Positions 25,189 through 33,960 are shown, numbered from the stretch's first letter. The stretch is DNA of 64,000 bases from Atopobiaceae bacterium (GCA_017510785.1 JAFWMH010000036.1:53868-117867); one strand, 5' to 3'. Program-made: numbers and translations. Notes: a model not told the origin generated them from the letters alone.

Positions 25189-25461
25189 GTGACCGATCAG
25201 GAATTCATTGGAAGGCGCATCGCAACAGTTCGACGTCTTCGCCACATGAAGCAGGTCGATTTGGGCGCCGCAATTGGCGTAACCGACCAAACTATTAGCA
25301 ACTGGGAGGTGGGTTTGCGAACGCCGCGCTCGGACTTGCTGAGCAAGCTGTGCCAAGAGCTGCGCTGCTCCGCCGACTATTTGCTTGGCCTCACAAACGA
25401 CCCGCCCGCCTACGAAGGCGATCCAGCGGAAAACGGAGATACACGCGATATACAAATGTAA
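25189..25461 (+). CDS. XRE family regulator
   Basis: 90 residues. The helix-turn-helix (about 5-62) reads RRIATVRRLRHMKQVDLGAA, then DQTISNWEVGLRTPRSDLLS and SADYLLGLT. The start has GCGAGGAGCATATC before the GTG/ATG region; the coding start is taken at 25189. It is divergent from the smaller XRE gene, with paired palindromes in between. The C-terminal tail is acidic and short, without a ligand domain. Confidence 0.8.
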   Translation: MTDQEFIGRRIATVRRLRHMKQVDLGAAIGVTDQTISNWEVGLRTPRSDLLSKLCQELRCSADYLLGLTNDPPAYEGDPAENGDTRDIQM

Positions 25462-25612
25462 AGGTTCTATGCTCATCCTAGAACGGGGGTGGGACAGAAA
25501 TTGCGCAACTGTATCTCGTGTGCTTCACAATTCCTCCACACTTGCCCATGGGTGGTATGATGGTGGCTTGTAAGACAAATATAAGTGACAATACCGACCG
25601 AAAGGACAAATC

Positions 25613-26248
25613 ATGGGACTGTTCGAAAGAAAAAGGTCGGTGCGCGCGCTCGACGATGCGTCCATCGACGCTATTCGCAGGGAACTCAACTCGGTACTTG
25701 GCATCGCGCAAAGCTACGACCAACTCATGATGCATGCCGACGTAGTGCCCATTAGCATTGAAGGACGCATTCGTGGCGACTTGCTTGCTTTTGTCTTATA
25801 CCTTGCCGGCGTTAACGGAAGCGTCGACATGCGCGAGATTCTTGTCGTTAATCACATTTTTGATATTGATTTGAGTCACGTGGACTTCACGATTTTTCGC
25901 GAGGACGTGAGCGACCATCTGTTTGAACACGCCATCCCGCCTTCGATTCTTATGCTACAAGAACTTGGCAGCACGCTGCAACGCGAAATGGAGGCTTCCG
26001 GCGACGCAACAGATACGAACCTGCCCGCGGCGTTTGCCGTCGACCTCATTAACTTGTACGCGCTCGTAGGCAGCGCCCTGATTAGCGCCGACGAGCGCAT
26101 TACCGAGCGAGAGTCGGCCGACTTGCTCCGGTACCTGTACATGATGTGTTATGCCGCGTTCGGCGAGAACACCGAGCTGCCTTCTGGACCGGCGTATCGC
26201 GTTCTCGCCGCGCACAAGCGACTTTTCGGGCGTGTGCCCAAGGTGTAA
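25613..26248 (+). CDS. Protein of unknown function, TerB-like helices
   Basis: 211 residues, acidic and all-helical by eye, with GAAAGGACAAATC before the ATG. Two stretches (LAGVNGSVDMREILVVNHIF and VGSALISADERITERESADL) resemble the paired D/E-rich helices of TerB-like domains, but the identification is weak. No signal peptide or membrane segment. It stands alone, 151 bp behind the XRE gene. Confidence 0.5.
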   Translation: MGLFERKRSVRALDDASIDAIRRELNSVLGIAQSYDQLMMHADVVPISIEGRIRGDLLAFVLYLAGVNGSVDMREILVVNHIFDIDLSHVDFTIFREDVSDHLFEHAIPPSILMLQELGSTLQREMEASGDATDTNLPAAFAVDLINLYALVGSALISADERITERESADLLRYLYMMCYAAFGENTELPSGPAYRVLAAHKRLFGRVPKV

Positions 26249-26496
26249 AAGTGTCTGTTCCAACGAAGGCTAACAAGTCCTGCGTGTAGCCCGTCCTGCG
26301 CGTAGCCCGGCAGACACGGCTCAAGCAGCCGGGCTCAAGCGGCCGCCGGGAACGCTTCGCTGCGCGCGGCCGACCGTGGCGCCGCGAGCCGATTACCAAT
26401 TCCTTGAGACAAGACCCATTAACGATGCGCCCCGGCAACCCTATATGGGTTACCAGGGGCGCATCCCCACAAATACAATAGGCTTAAACTAGCTCG
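26249..26496. other. Gap with a strong hairpin between convergent genes
   Basis: The gap between the convergent 25613 gene and pgi contains a long stem-loop at 26424-26465 listed separately; the rest (26285-26400) is GC-rich and repeats the segment GTAGCCCG/GGGCTCAAGCGGCC. Confidence 0.4.
26424..26465. terminator. Strong hairpin, probably bidirectional terminator
   Basis: GATGCGCCCC-GG-AACCC and GGGTT-CC-GGGGCGCATC form a stem of about 17 bp over TATAT. No strong U-run follows on either side. It lies 31 bp after the end of pgi. Confidence 0.55.
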
Positions 26497-28191
26497 TTAC
26501 TTGCGATTCTTGCGATAGAACTCGATGAGGGCCTTGGTGCTGGCGTCCTGCGCAGCGAGCGCCTCGTCGTCGTGCAGGGCCGGGGTTATCTGCTTTGCCA
26601 GCTGCTTGCCAAGCTCGACGCCCCACTGGTCGTAGGAGTCGATGCCCCAAACGGTGCCCTCGACGAACGTGATGTGCTCGTAGAGCGCGATGAGCTCGCC
26701 GAGCGTGTGCGGGTTGAGCTCGGTGCCAAAGATGGAGGTCGTCGGACGATTGCCCTCGAAGCAGCGCGCCGGAACAATCCACTCCTCGGTGCCCTCGGCG
26801 CGAACCTCGTCGGCCGTCTTGCCAAAGGCGAGCGCCTTTGTTTGCGCGAGGAAGTTGCCAAGGAAGAGCTCGTGTACATCCTGGCCGTCGCACTTGATGG
26901 GGTTGGCGCTATTCGCAAAGGCGATGAAATCGGACGGAACAGGCTTCGTGCCCTGATGAATGAGCTGGTAGAACGCGTGCTGGCCGTTAGTGCCCGGCTC
27001 GCCCCAGAAGATCTCGCCCGTGGTGCAGGTCACAGGGCTGCCGTCCCAACGCACACACTTGCCGTTGGACTCCATCGTGAGCTGCTGCAGATACGCCGGG
27101 AAGCGATGCAGATACTGGTTGTAGGGCAGCACGGCGTGCGTCTCGAACCCGAAGAAGTTGTTGTACCAAATGTTGATGAGGCCCATGAGCGCGCAGACGT
27201 TCTCTTCGAGCGGCGTGTTTTGGAAGTAGAGGTCCATGTCGTGGAAGCCGGCGAGCAGCTGCTCGAAGGTCTCCTTGCCATAGGCCAAAATGAGAGAAAG
27301 GCCCACGGCGGAGTCGGTGGAGTAACGGCCGCCCACCCAGCTCCAGAAGCCAAAGGCGTTTGCGGGATCGATGCCGAAGTCGGCCACGAGCTCAAGATTG
27401 GTGGAGACGGCCACGAAGTGCTTGGCGATTGCCTCCGCATCCTGGCTGCCGTCGGGATTGATTGCGCCAGACTCGGCCAGCTCGTGGAGCAGCCACCAAC
27501 GGGCCATCTTGGCATTGGTGATTGTTTCGAGCGTGGTGAACGTCTTGGAAACAACGATGCACAGGGTAGTTTCGGGATCGAGGCCCTTTACCTTCTCGGC
27601 GATGTCGTTGGGGTCGATGTTGGAGACGAAGCGGCACGCGGGACCAGAAAGGTTGGCCTTGAGGGCTTCGTAAATCATAACGGGGCCGAGATCGGAACCA
27701 CCGATGCCGATGGAAACGACGGTTTCGATGGGCTTGCCGGTAACGCCCTTCCACTCGCCGGAGCGAACGCGCTCGGCAAAGGCATACATGCGGTCGAGCA
27801 CCTCGTGCACGTCGGCAATGGCGTCGCGGTCGTCAACGATGAACTTGCCGATGTCGGACTTCGGACGACGGAGGCCGGTGTGGAACACGGCGCGGTCCTC
27901 GGTCGGGTTGATGTGCTCGCCAGAATACATCGCCTCGCGACGCTCCTCGATGCCGACCTCGCGCGCAAGCTGAACCAACAGCTGGATGGTCTCGTCAGTG
28001 ATGAGGTTCTTGGAGAGGTCGAAGTGCAGGTCGGGCGTGTCGTACGAAAGGCGCTCGACGCGCTCGGGATCGTTGGCAAACCAATCCTTGAGGCTAATCC
28101 CCTCTTCCTGAAGCTTGGCGTAGTGGGCAGCGAGGGCCTTCCACGCGGGGGTGGTTGTGGCATCAATAGGTGCAGCGGGCTTGGCGGGCAT
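26497..28191 (-). CDS. pgi: Glucose-6-phosphate isomerase
   Basis: 564 residues, a typical long Pgi. It interconverts glucose 6-phosphate and fructose 6-phosphate. The signatures are present: [38 protein letters not shown], and the C-terminal [13 protein letters not shown] pattern (here [15 protein letters not shown]). The conserved [12 protein letters not shown] and SNGKCV segments flank the active site. The start ATG at 28191 follows AAAGGAGGCGCGC. It is transcribed alone. Confidence 0.97.
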   Translation of the reverse strand: MPAKPAAPIDATTTPAWKALAAHYAKLQEEGISLKDWFANDPERVERLSYDTPDLHFDLSKNLITDETIQLLVQLAREVGIEERREAMYSGEHINPTEDRAVFHTGLRRPKSDIGKFIVDDRDAIADVHEVLDRMYAFAERVRSGEWKGVTGKPIETVVSIGIGGSDLGPVMIYEALKANLSGPACRFVSNIDPNDIAEKVKGLDPETTLCIVVSKTFTTLETITNAKMARWWLLHELAESGAINPDGSQDAEAIAKHFVAVSTNLELVADFGIDPANAFGFWSWVGGRYSTDSAVGLSLILAYGKETFEQLLAGFHDMDLYFQNTPLEENVCALMGLINIWYNNFFGFETHAVLPYNQYLHRFPAYLQQLTMESNGKCVRWDGSPVTCTTGEIFWGEPGTNGQHAFYQLIHQGTKPVPSDFIAFANSANPIKCDGQDVHELFLGNFLAQTKALAFGKTADEVRAEGTEEWIVPARCFEGNRPTTSIFGTELNPHTLGELIALYEHITFVEGTVWGIDSYDQWGVELGKQLAKQITPALHDDEALAAQDASTKALIEFYRKNRK

Positions 28192-28515
28192 GCGCGCCTC
28201 CTTTGTGTTGGAGATACAGTTGGGTATAGCCTAGCGCAACGCCGCGGTTGCGCGCTCAACACATCGGTTGGCGGCATGGCATGGCCTGTCGCGTGCATTG
28301 AACGCACCGAAGCGAAACGCTCGCCGGTTCGCTGTGGAACGCGGCGAGCGGTTTTGTTGTCTGGACGCAACGGGTGTTGGTGGGCGTGTCACACGCGCAG
28401 CCGCGGGCACCTCGTGCAGCCACGACGACCGCTTTTGTCACCTAGCCCGCGGCAACCCAAGGAGCGACCATTCTCCGACGCTCTTGTCACCTGACCCGCT
28501 ACGAACTCGCGAACG
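28192..28515. other. Gap between dedA and pgi with inverted and direct repeats
   Basis: No gene. CGCTCGCC...GGCGAGCG (28318-28350) forms a stem that could terminate dedA. Two copies of GCTTTTGTCACCTAGCCCGC and GCTCTTGTCACCTGACCCGC (about 28431-28500) are a short direct repeat just behind dedA. Confidence 0.5.
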
Positions 28516-29163
28516 CTACTCCTCCGTAGGCTTAAGGCGACTACGAACGATGCCGGCCACGGTGGGGACGAGCGAAACGGCGACGATGCCCACAATGAGC
28601 AGCTCGAAGTGATCCTGCACAAAGGGAATCCCGCCGAAGAAGTATCCCAGCAAAATGAAAAGCGTGCTCCACGTAATACCGCCCATGATGTTGAACATCA
28701 CAAAGTTGTGCCACTTCATGCCGCCCATACCAGCGAGGAAAGGCACGAAGGTACGAATGAACGGAAAGAACCGCCCAAGAAAGATGGCAAGGTTTCCCCA
28801 TTTGTCGAGGAATGCCTCCGATTTGGCGATACGCTCGGGAGTCATGGCTTTTACCTTGCCCGAATCTATTATCTTTCGACCCAAAAAGTGGCCGATAAAG
28901 AAGTTGCATTGGTCGCCAAGAATGGCAGCACACCACGCGACGCCGAGCAACATAAAAATGTTGAACCCGCCGCCCTGCGCGAAGAATCCGGAAGCAAAGA
29001 GCAGCGAGTCGCCAGGAAGGAACGGGAAGAACACAACACCCGTTTCAATAAATATGACAAGAAACACAAAGCCGTAGGCCGCAAGAGGGCCGGCGGCGAT
29101 TTGCGCCGCGATGAAGGCGCGCGGATCGCGCAGGAGCCCCATAATGAAGTTGACAAAACCCAT
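28516..29163 (-). CDS. DedA family membrane protein
   Basis: 215 residues with four or more membrane spans. The DedA/SNARE-associated signatures are visible: FIETGVVFFPFLPGDSLLF, then FLGRFFPFIRTFVPFLAGMG with the conserved FxRxxPxxRTxxPxxAG pattern, and a late GYFFG. DedA proteins are thought to be proton-coupled flippases for phospholipid or undecaprenyl-phosphate carriers. The start at 29163 sits six bases behind GAGAG; the ATG at 29172 is possible. Confidence 0.9.
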   Translation of the reverse strand: MGFVNFIMGLLRDPRAFIAAQIAAGPLAAYGFVFLVIFIETGVVFFPFLPGDSLLFASGFFAQGGGFNIFMLLGVAWCAAILGDQCNFFIGHFLGRKIIDSGKVKAMTPERIAKSEAFLDKWGNLAIFLGRFFPFIRTFVPFLAGMGGMKWHNFVMFNIMGGITWSTLFILLGYFFGGIPFVQDHFELLIVGIVAVSLVPTVAGIVRSRLKPTEE

Positions 29164-29229
29164 GGAACACATCTCTCAAATCGTCGGTCGGCCAGTCAAT
29201 CCATTGGTCGATCGGCCATAGTCGTCTCG

Positions 29230-29259
29230 AAAAAAACGCCCCGAGAGAACCCGGGGCGT
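29230..29259 (-). terminator. Terminator of the SRP RNA gene
   Basis: Leftward ACGCCCCGGGTTCTCTCGGGGCGT followed by seven U. Confidence 0.9.
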
Positions 29260-29267
29260 AAACTGCG

Positions 29268-29377
29268 GAGTACGCTCGATGGGAACGGGCACCCGGCAGG
29301 GACCCCTTATGGCTGCTGTCTCCCGACCCTGACCAGGTTCAGAGTATACCGTCACCCGAACCCATCGAACGCACTTC
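29268..29377 (-). ncRNA. ffs: Signal recognition particle RNA, small bacterial type
   Basis: The leftward transcript has the domain IV core GGTCAGGGTCGGGAGACAGC with AGCCATAAG, and long outer pairing between GCGTTCGATGGGTTCGGGTG and CGGGTGCCCGTTCCCATCGAG. The promoter and a perfect terminator bracket it. Confidence 0.92.
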
Positions 29378-29387
29378 GTAGAAAAGT

Positions 29388-29416
29388 AGTATAGCCGACG
29401 TCGCAGCATCGCGCAA
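29388..29416 (-). promoter_or_regulatory. Promoter of the SRP RNA
   Basis: Leftward TTGCGC (29411-29416) and TATACT (29388-29393) are separated by 17 bp, ending about 10 bp before the RNA. Confidence 0.8.
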
Positions 29417-29752
29417 GGGGCACTTTGCAACAGATGTCAATCGGGAGCAGTTGGAAATACCGGCGTGGAAATATAGCGTGGAAATACCAAGTGGTGCAAC
29501 GCGGAAAAGGTCCTTCATGGCCGGAGGGGCAGACGCGCGCAGTTACGCAGCCCGACAGCTATCCAACGCCGCATCATCAGTGAGCACCCCAAAGATTTGT
29601 CTCAATTCCCGCAACGTCAATCGCGCGCTCTTGGTTGATTGCGCGGCGAAATAATGGCGGCGACACCCTTTGCGTGACACATCTCAGGCACAAACCACAG
29701 GCAAGAATATGCTAATTTGGCATATTTCATATTCTGGTCTATTTTTTCGGCT
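29417..29752. other. Gene-free gap
   Basis: 336 bp. A GTGGAAATA motif is repeated three times at 29450-29490. A 67-codon frame at 29451-29654 has no ribosome site and no recognisable content. The stretch 29705-29750 is AT-rich and probably holds the promoter of the following XRE gene. Confidence 0.4.
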
Positions 29753-30079
29753 ATGAATAGCACATACGTCTCCAAACAAAAGCGACAGCTATACAAGGCT
29801 CGCCAAAAGAAGCTCGGTCAAACCCTACGCAAGCTGCGAAAGGATAGTGGCTTGAAGCAGGGCCAGCTTGCCAAAGTCATTGGCATCGCTCAGCCTGACG
29901 TGAGCAAAATTGAGAATGGTGAGCGATTAATACGGTTTACTGAACTTGACCTGTATGCGTATGCGCTCGACATGACCGTTGGGGAATTCGTAAAGTGCCT
30001 GCTCGAGGAGATGCTAGAAACAAATGGCGGACTAATCCCCGACGAGCCACTCTCCTCAGAGACGCTACAAAACGAATAA
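29753..30079 (+). CDS. XRE family regulator
   Basis: 108 residues with a basic N-terminus (KQKRQLYKARQKKLG) and an XRE helix-turn-helix (about 22-80: LRKLRKDSGLKQGQLAKVIG, IAQPDVSKIENGERLI). I start at the ATG at 29753; the ORF can be extended by 12 codons but those overlap the promoter-like AT-rich stretch. No ribosome site is obvious, so the message may be nearly leaderless. No partner gene is adjacent; repeats follow. Confidence 0.7.
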   Translation: MNSTYVSKQKRQLYKARQKKLGQTLRKLRKDSGLKQGQLAKVIGIAQPDVSKIENGERLIRFTELDLYAYALDMTVGEFVKCLLEEMLETNGGLIPDEPLSSETLQNE

Positions 30080-30201
30080 ACCGACACACTCCCAAGGTGA
30101 TTCATAATGCGTATTCGTGAGCCAGGCACTCGACCAGCGCTCTCGCTTTGCCACAGCAACGGGTCGATCTTGACTCCGTCGCTGGACGTCCGCGACGGAG
30201 T

Positions 30202-30657
30202 CTGTCGGAATCTCGATCTGTGCAATGCTCCTGGGGCAAAAATCTGTCGGAATATCGACCTGTGCAAGCCACCGGGGCGGAACCTGTCGGAAAACGGACC
30301 TGTGCGACGCTCGCGTGGCAAAAATCTGTCGGAAAATCGACCTGTGCAAGTCACCGGGGCCGAATCTGCCGGAATATCGACCTGTGCAAGCCTTTCAGTT
30401 GCACAAGTCGCAATTCCGACAGGATTTTCTCTCCCACGCCCCCGCGGTGTTCCGTCCGGGGCGCAACCTGTCGTCATATCGACCTGTGCAAGCCTTTCAG
30501 TTGCACAAGTCGCATTTCCAACAGGATTTCTCCGGGGACGGTCCCGACGGCGGCCCGCCCGCACGGTGGTCGCGACTCCGAACGGCACCGACGCGTTGGC
30601 CGTCGCAACCGGTGTGCATCCGCGGTTATGGACCAGCTTGGGGAGCATAAAAACCGA
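30202..30657. repeat. Composite repeat array, family A (locus 1): 40/42-bp units plus 102-bp hairpin units
   Basis: CTGTCGG starts units at 30202, 30244, 30284, 30326 and 30366, i.e. alternating spacings 42, 40, 42, 40, so the true unit is 82 bp. From 30366 two 102-bp units follow, each with a hairpin CCTGYCGGAAT...CCTGTGCAA / TTGCACAAG...ATTCCGACAGG. A 150-bp tail ends in CTTGGGGAGCATAAA. The same hairpin and tail occur at 33664-33876 and 52042-52455. Frames through the array do not stay open as a protein with sensible content, so it is not coding. Confidence 0.85.
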
Positions 30658-30733
30658 AAAGCGGCACATCACCAAGAAGCAGCGTGCCGCATGGCACGGC
30701 TACGCGAGGTCTTTTGGTGAGCACGATTAATCA

Positions 30734-30794
30734 TGTGTGCCGAGAGGGCCATTTAGCGGAGAACAGCCGGGCTAAGTGGCGCTCCCGACACACA
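30734..30794. repeat. Palindromic repeat, family B, copy 1
   Basis: TGTGTGCCGAGAGGGCCATTT...AAGTGGCGCTCCCGACACACA with inner TTTAGC/GGCTAAG forms an imperfect stem of about 24 bp. Confidence 0.75.
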
Positions 30795-30803
30795 ATACGC
30801 AGG

Positions 30804-30865
30804 TTGTGTACCGAGGGGTCCGTTTAGCGTGCGAAATGCGGGCTAAGTGGACCCCCTGGTACACG
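30804..30865. repeat. Palindromic repeat, family B, copy 2
   Basis: TGTGTACCGAGGGGTCC...GGACCCCCTGGTACACG, adjacent to copy 1 and 23 bp before the end of the PurF-like gene; a third copy is at 43093. Confidence 0.8.
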
Positions 30866-30887
30866 TTACGGGTCGCGCCAAGCGAGC

Positions 30888-32309
30888 CTATTCGTGGCCA
30901 GTCCAGCAGTAGGTGCACACCTTGCGACGATCGATGCCAATCGCCTCGAGCATCCCGTCGAGCGACTGGAATCCGAGCGAATCGAATCCCATCTCCTCGC
31001 AAATCGAACGCAGCAGGCAGGCGCCGCGCTCGGTGCGCCCGTCGGCGTACTCCGCGATGTGATTCTCTCCTTCGTCGCCTTCCAGCTCGCGAATCTTGCG
31101 TCGAGCGATAAGCTCGTACTCGGAGTTCGAACGAGAGAAGCTCAAATACTTGCACCCAAACATGATGGGCGGACACGCCGAGCGCATGTGAACCTCGGCC
31201 GCGCCGGCCCCGTACAAGAAGTCGACCGTCTCGCGAAGCTGCGTACCGCGCACGATGGAGTCGTCTACGAACAACAGCCGCTTGCCCGCAATAAGCTCGG
31301 GCACGGGAATTTGCTTCATCTTGGCAACGCGGTTGCGCACCTCTTGGTTGGCCGGCATAAACGAACGCGGCCACGTGGGCGTATACTTAACGAACGGTCG
31401 CGCGAACGGCTTGCCCGATTGGGTTGCATAGCCAATGCCGTGGGGCAATCCGGAATCAGGCACGCCGGCAACATAGTCCACATCGGGCAGCGTACCGTGA
31501 GCGGCATCATCTGCTGCCATGATGGAGCCGTTGCGGTATCGCATAACCTCGACGTTTTGGCCCTCGTAGTTTGAGTTGGGATACCCATAGTACACCCACA
31601 AAAACGCGCAGATGCGCATTTCGTCGCGCGCGGGCGAAAGCGTCTCGTAGCCATCGGCCCAAATGCGAACTACTTCGCCCGAACCCAGTTCGTACTCGTC
31701 CGCATAGCCCAGCTTGCCATACGCGAAGCTCTCGAACGTGACGCAATAGCCCTGCTCGTCTTTGCCAATAAGCACCGGCAAGCGTCCCATACGGTCGCGC
31801 GCAGCAATGAGCGATCCGTCATGACACATAATGAGGAGGGTTATTGAGCCCTCTATTATCTCTTGCGCATATTTTATACCGTCGAGAAGGCTTGCTTGCG
31901 TGTTAATGAGCGCAGCGACAAGCTCTGTTGCGTTAACGGCGCCCGAGCTCATCGCCATAAACTGATGACCAATGCCGGTAAAGGATTTGATAATTGCTTC
32001 CGCGTTGGCGATTTCGCCCACCGTAGTAATAGCGAATACGCCAAGATGCGAGCGCACAATGAGCGGCTGCGGGTCGGAATCGCTAATGCAGCCAATACCC
32101 GTGCAGCCGTGCATCGTGTTGAGGTCCTCTTCGAATTTGGTGCGGAAAGGTGTGTTCTCGATGGAGTGGATTTCGCGATTGAAGTTTCCGTTTCCGTCGC
32201 GCATCACCATACCCGCGCGGCGCGTACCCAAGTGCGAGTGATAATCCACGCCAAAGAACACGTCGAGCGTCACGTCGCGACGAGACGCCGATCCAAAGAA
32301 GGCTCCCAT
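30888..32309 (-). CDS. PurF-like amidophosphoribosyltransferase paralogue lacking the N-terminal cysteine
   Basis: 473 residues. The phosphoribosyltransferase half is complete: GVPDSGLPHGIGYA, the PRPP motif LLFVDDSIVRGTQLRET, and Fe-S cysteines at ICAFLWVYYG, SACPPIMFGC and VCTYCWTG. The N-terminal domain aligns with class II glutaminases, but the catalytic Cys of the CGIxG start is absent: with the ATG at 32309 (AGGGGAATT upstream) the chain begins MGAFFGS, and the longer GTG frame has VRGIMG. It therefore should not hydrolyse glutamine and may use free ammonia or have another role. A canonical PurF should exist elsewhere. Confidence 0.8.
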   Translation of the reverse strand: MGAFFGSASRRDVTLDVFFGVDYHSHLGTRRAGMVMRDGNGNFNREIHSIENTPFRTKFEEDLNTMHGCTGIGCISDSDPQPLIVRSHLGVFAITTVGEIANAEAIIKSFTGIGHQFMAMSSGAVNATELVAALINTQASLLDGIKYAQEIIEGSITLLIMCHDGSLIAARDRMGRLPVLIGKDEQGYCVTFESFAYGKLGYADEYELGSGEVVRIWADGYETLSPARDEMRICAFLWVYYGYPNSNYEGQNVEVMRYRNGSIMAADDAAHGTLPDVDYVAGVPDSGLPHGIGYATQSGKPFARPFVKYTPTWPRSFMPANQEVRNRVAKMKQIPVPELIAGKRLLFVDDSIVRGTQLRETVDFLYGAGAAEVHMRSACPPIMFGCKYLSFSRSNSEYELIARRKIRELEGDEGENHIAEYADGRTERGACLLRSICEEMGFDSLGFQSLDGMLEAIGIDRRKVCTYCWTGHE

Positions 32310-32540
32310 AATTCCCCTAACATTCGCCTTATGCTTCACACAGTATAGGCGAGCATGGGGACCGAAATACGACGCTCATTGAGTGTTAACGAAACATTCG
32401 CGACGATGAATAGGTGGCGGCGCGGTCAACGTAAGATTGTTTGGCTTGGATGCTATTGCGCCGCGTATGGGCCGAAACTCTTCGTTTTGCACGGGACAGG
32501 CTCCGCTTACGGAACGATCGGCATCACGCTGCAGGCAGCA
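32310..32540. other. Gap with promoter of the PurF-like gene
   Basis: Leftward TATACT (32342-32347) is about 33 bp before the chosen start and supports it. The rest has no convincing gene. Confidence 0.4.
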
Positions 32541-32978
32541 TCACGCCGCAAGTATCTCCCCAGCGAGATAGCACTCGCGCAGGTAGTCCCGTGGTTGATA
32601 AAACAGGTCGGAGTTGTAGTTGGACAGGGCGTCGCACATCCACGAGCCATAGACCTCGCGCAACGTCGCCAGAACATCCCCTTTGTCCACGTCCTCGATG
32701 AGCCGCTCGAACACCTCGCCCATCGTCCAGTAGTCCGGAACTTCGTACCGACATGTCGCCACGTTGTTGAAGTTGCCCTTCTTGATACCGCTCATGGACA
32801 TGTACTCATCCGCGACGCGCTCGATCGACTCACTGTGAAGCACATCCGCGTGCCGGTAGATGCGCGCGACCGTGTCGTCTCCAAGCAACCGGACAACATC
32901 CCCCCTACGCAGGAGGGCTTTGCGACCTATGAACTCAATGAGACTGCACGTGTACATGAGCGCTATGTCATACTTCAT
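32541..32978 (-). CDS. DUF3791-like protein, partner of the DUF3990 protein
   Basis: 145 residues. The first 65 residues (MYTCSLIEFIGRKALLRRGD, then ARIYRHADVLHSESIERVADEY) have the small DUF3791 helical pattern; the second half (about 75-145) is a separate unrecognised segment (EVFERLIEDVDKGDVLATLREVY). It overlaps the end of the DUF3990 gene by 11 bases, so both are translated from one message. DUF3791 genes regularly sit next to DUF3990 genes in Coriobacteriia and lactobacilli and are suspected antitoxins; this is not proven. Confidence 0.6.
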   Translation of the reverse strand: MKYDIALMYTCSLIEFIGRKALLRRGDVVRLLGDDTVARIYRHADVLHSESIERVADEYMSMSGIKKGNFNNVATCRYEVPDYWTMGEVFERLIEDVDKGDVLATLREVYGSWMCDALSNYNSDLFYQPRDYLRECYLAGEILAA

Positions 32979-33441
32979 CGGCGACCTCAACCTCCCTGAC
33001 GAACCGCAAACACGCAAGAGCCCGGGCGCTATGGAAGCTCATCTGATGCGTAGGATGCTTGAAGCGGGCCAACTCCCAAAATGCTGCCCTACTAATCTTA
33101 CCATCAAGGTAGTTTTGAATATAGTTAAATATTTGGTCGTCCGCCATAGGACCCTCTACGATGTCGTAAGAGTGTGGAACGCCGCTTCTGCACGCGATGA
33201 TAAAGTCAAGCCAATCCTCGCTCATCTGCGGAAAACAAAGAACCGACATGGGTTCTCGCAACTCGAACGCATACTCGTTGAGCACGCCCTTGCCCGTAAA
33301 ACGCGTCGCCCAACGAATCGCCTGCCAACGGAACTCCGTGCAATAGAATCCGTAGTAAAAATCCTTGTTGAAGCGGGTGACCCTGACCTCTGGGTACACG
33401 ATGACTTGTCTGCTTCCGTGGTATAGCGTCTTATCTTCCAT
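32968..33441 (-). CDS. DUF3990 protein, ADP-ribosyltransferase-like putative toxin
   Basis: 157 residues. The family pattern is clear: TLYHGSRQVIVYPEVRVTR, KDFYYGFYCTEFRWQAIRWA, then a central DWLDFIIACRSG and the closing YDIVEGPMADDQIF. DUF3990 has been predicted to share the ADP-ribosyltransferase fold (H-Y-E-like positions in YHGS, FYxT and the late E). The ATG at 33441 follows GGAGAGTGGGCT. With the coupled downstream gene it looks like a toxin-antitoxin or cell-effector module; no secretion signal is present. Confidence 0.72.
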   Translation of the reverse strand: MEDKTLYHGSRQVIVYPEVRVTRFNKDFYYGFYCTEFRWQAIRWATRFTGKGVLNEYAFELREPMSVLCFPQMSEDWLDFIIACRSGVPHSYDIVEGPMADDQIFNYIQNYLDGKISRAAFWELARFKHPTHQMSFHSARALACLRFVREVEVADEV

Positions 33442-33520
33442 AGCCCACTCTCCGCTTGACACTCTCCCGTCCAGTATATCCCACTTCACCGCACGGTCGT
33501 CGCAGGCCGAGGGGACAGGG

Positions 33521-33640
33521 TGCTGGCACGTGGATGCGGCATGCGGCCGCGGGCATGTGGACGCTGGCATGTGGCTGCGGGCGTGAGGCTGGTAGCATGT
33601 GGCTGTTAGCATATGGATGCTGGCATGTGGACCTGCAAAA
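33521..33640. repeat. 13-15 bp minisatellite (GCTGGCATGTGGA)
   Basis: Eight imperfect units of GCTGGCATGTGGA run from 33521 to 33635, directly upstream of the MITE-like repeat. Confidence 0.75.
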
Positions 33641-33663
33641 TGAAAATCTCAATATGGACCGAT

Positions 33664-33876
33664 TTCGCGCGATATGCTCCCCAAGATACCTCATAGTCGC
33701 ATTTCCGACAGGATTTTCCCTCGGGACGGTCCCGACGGCGCCCCGTCCGCGGCGAGAGTCGCGACTCCGTCCGCCGCCGACGCGCCGGGCGTCGCACCCT
33801 CGCGCCGACGCGCTTGGACGCCGCGCACGCCGTGCATCTGCGGCCATGAAGCACCTTGGAGAGCATTTCGCACGAA
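33664..33876. repeat. Family A repeat, locus 2: MITE-like copy with terminal inverted repeats
   Basis: The 3' tail of the family (GCGGCCATGAAGCACCTTGG, then AGAGCATTTCGCAC) is at 33838-33876, and an inverted copy (TTCGCGCGATATGCTCCCCA then AGATACCTCATAGTCGC) is at 33664-33702. The two form 39-bp terminal inverted repeats with about 30 matches. Between them is one GTCGCATTTCCGACAGG hairpin arm and the GGACGGTCCCGACGGCG core shared with locus 1. Confidence 0.75.
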
Positions 33877-33960
33877 TTAATCAATTAGTCACGGCGTTGC
33901 ACATTCGCTAATCCATGCGCACCATCCTTGTGGCGCAGGAGAGAAACGGGCTGAAAGCCC

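Noticed and set aside
26572..28494. 640-codon open frame on the plus strand
   Set aside because: Antisense shadow of pgi; no ribosome site and no domain pattern.
29451..29654. 67-codon ORF before the XRE gene
   Set aside because: No ribosome site, no domain, starts in a short repeat.
30202..30400. CRISPR array with 40-42 bp period
   Set aside because: The whole unit is repeated, not a short repeat with unique spacers, and units are degenerate; no cas genes.
30107..30730. 207-codon frame across repeat locus 1
   Set aside because: Sequence is dictated by hairpin repeats, other frames are open too, no ribosome site.
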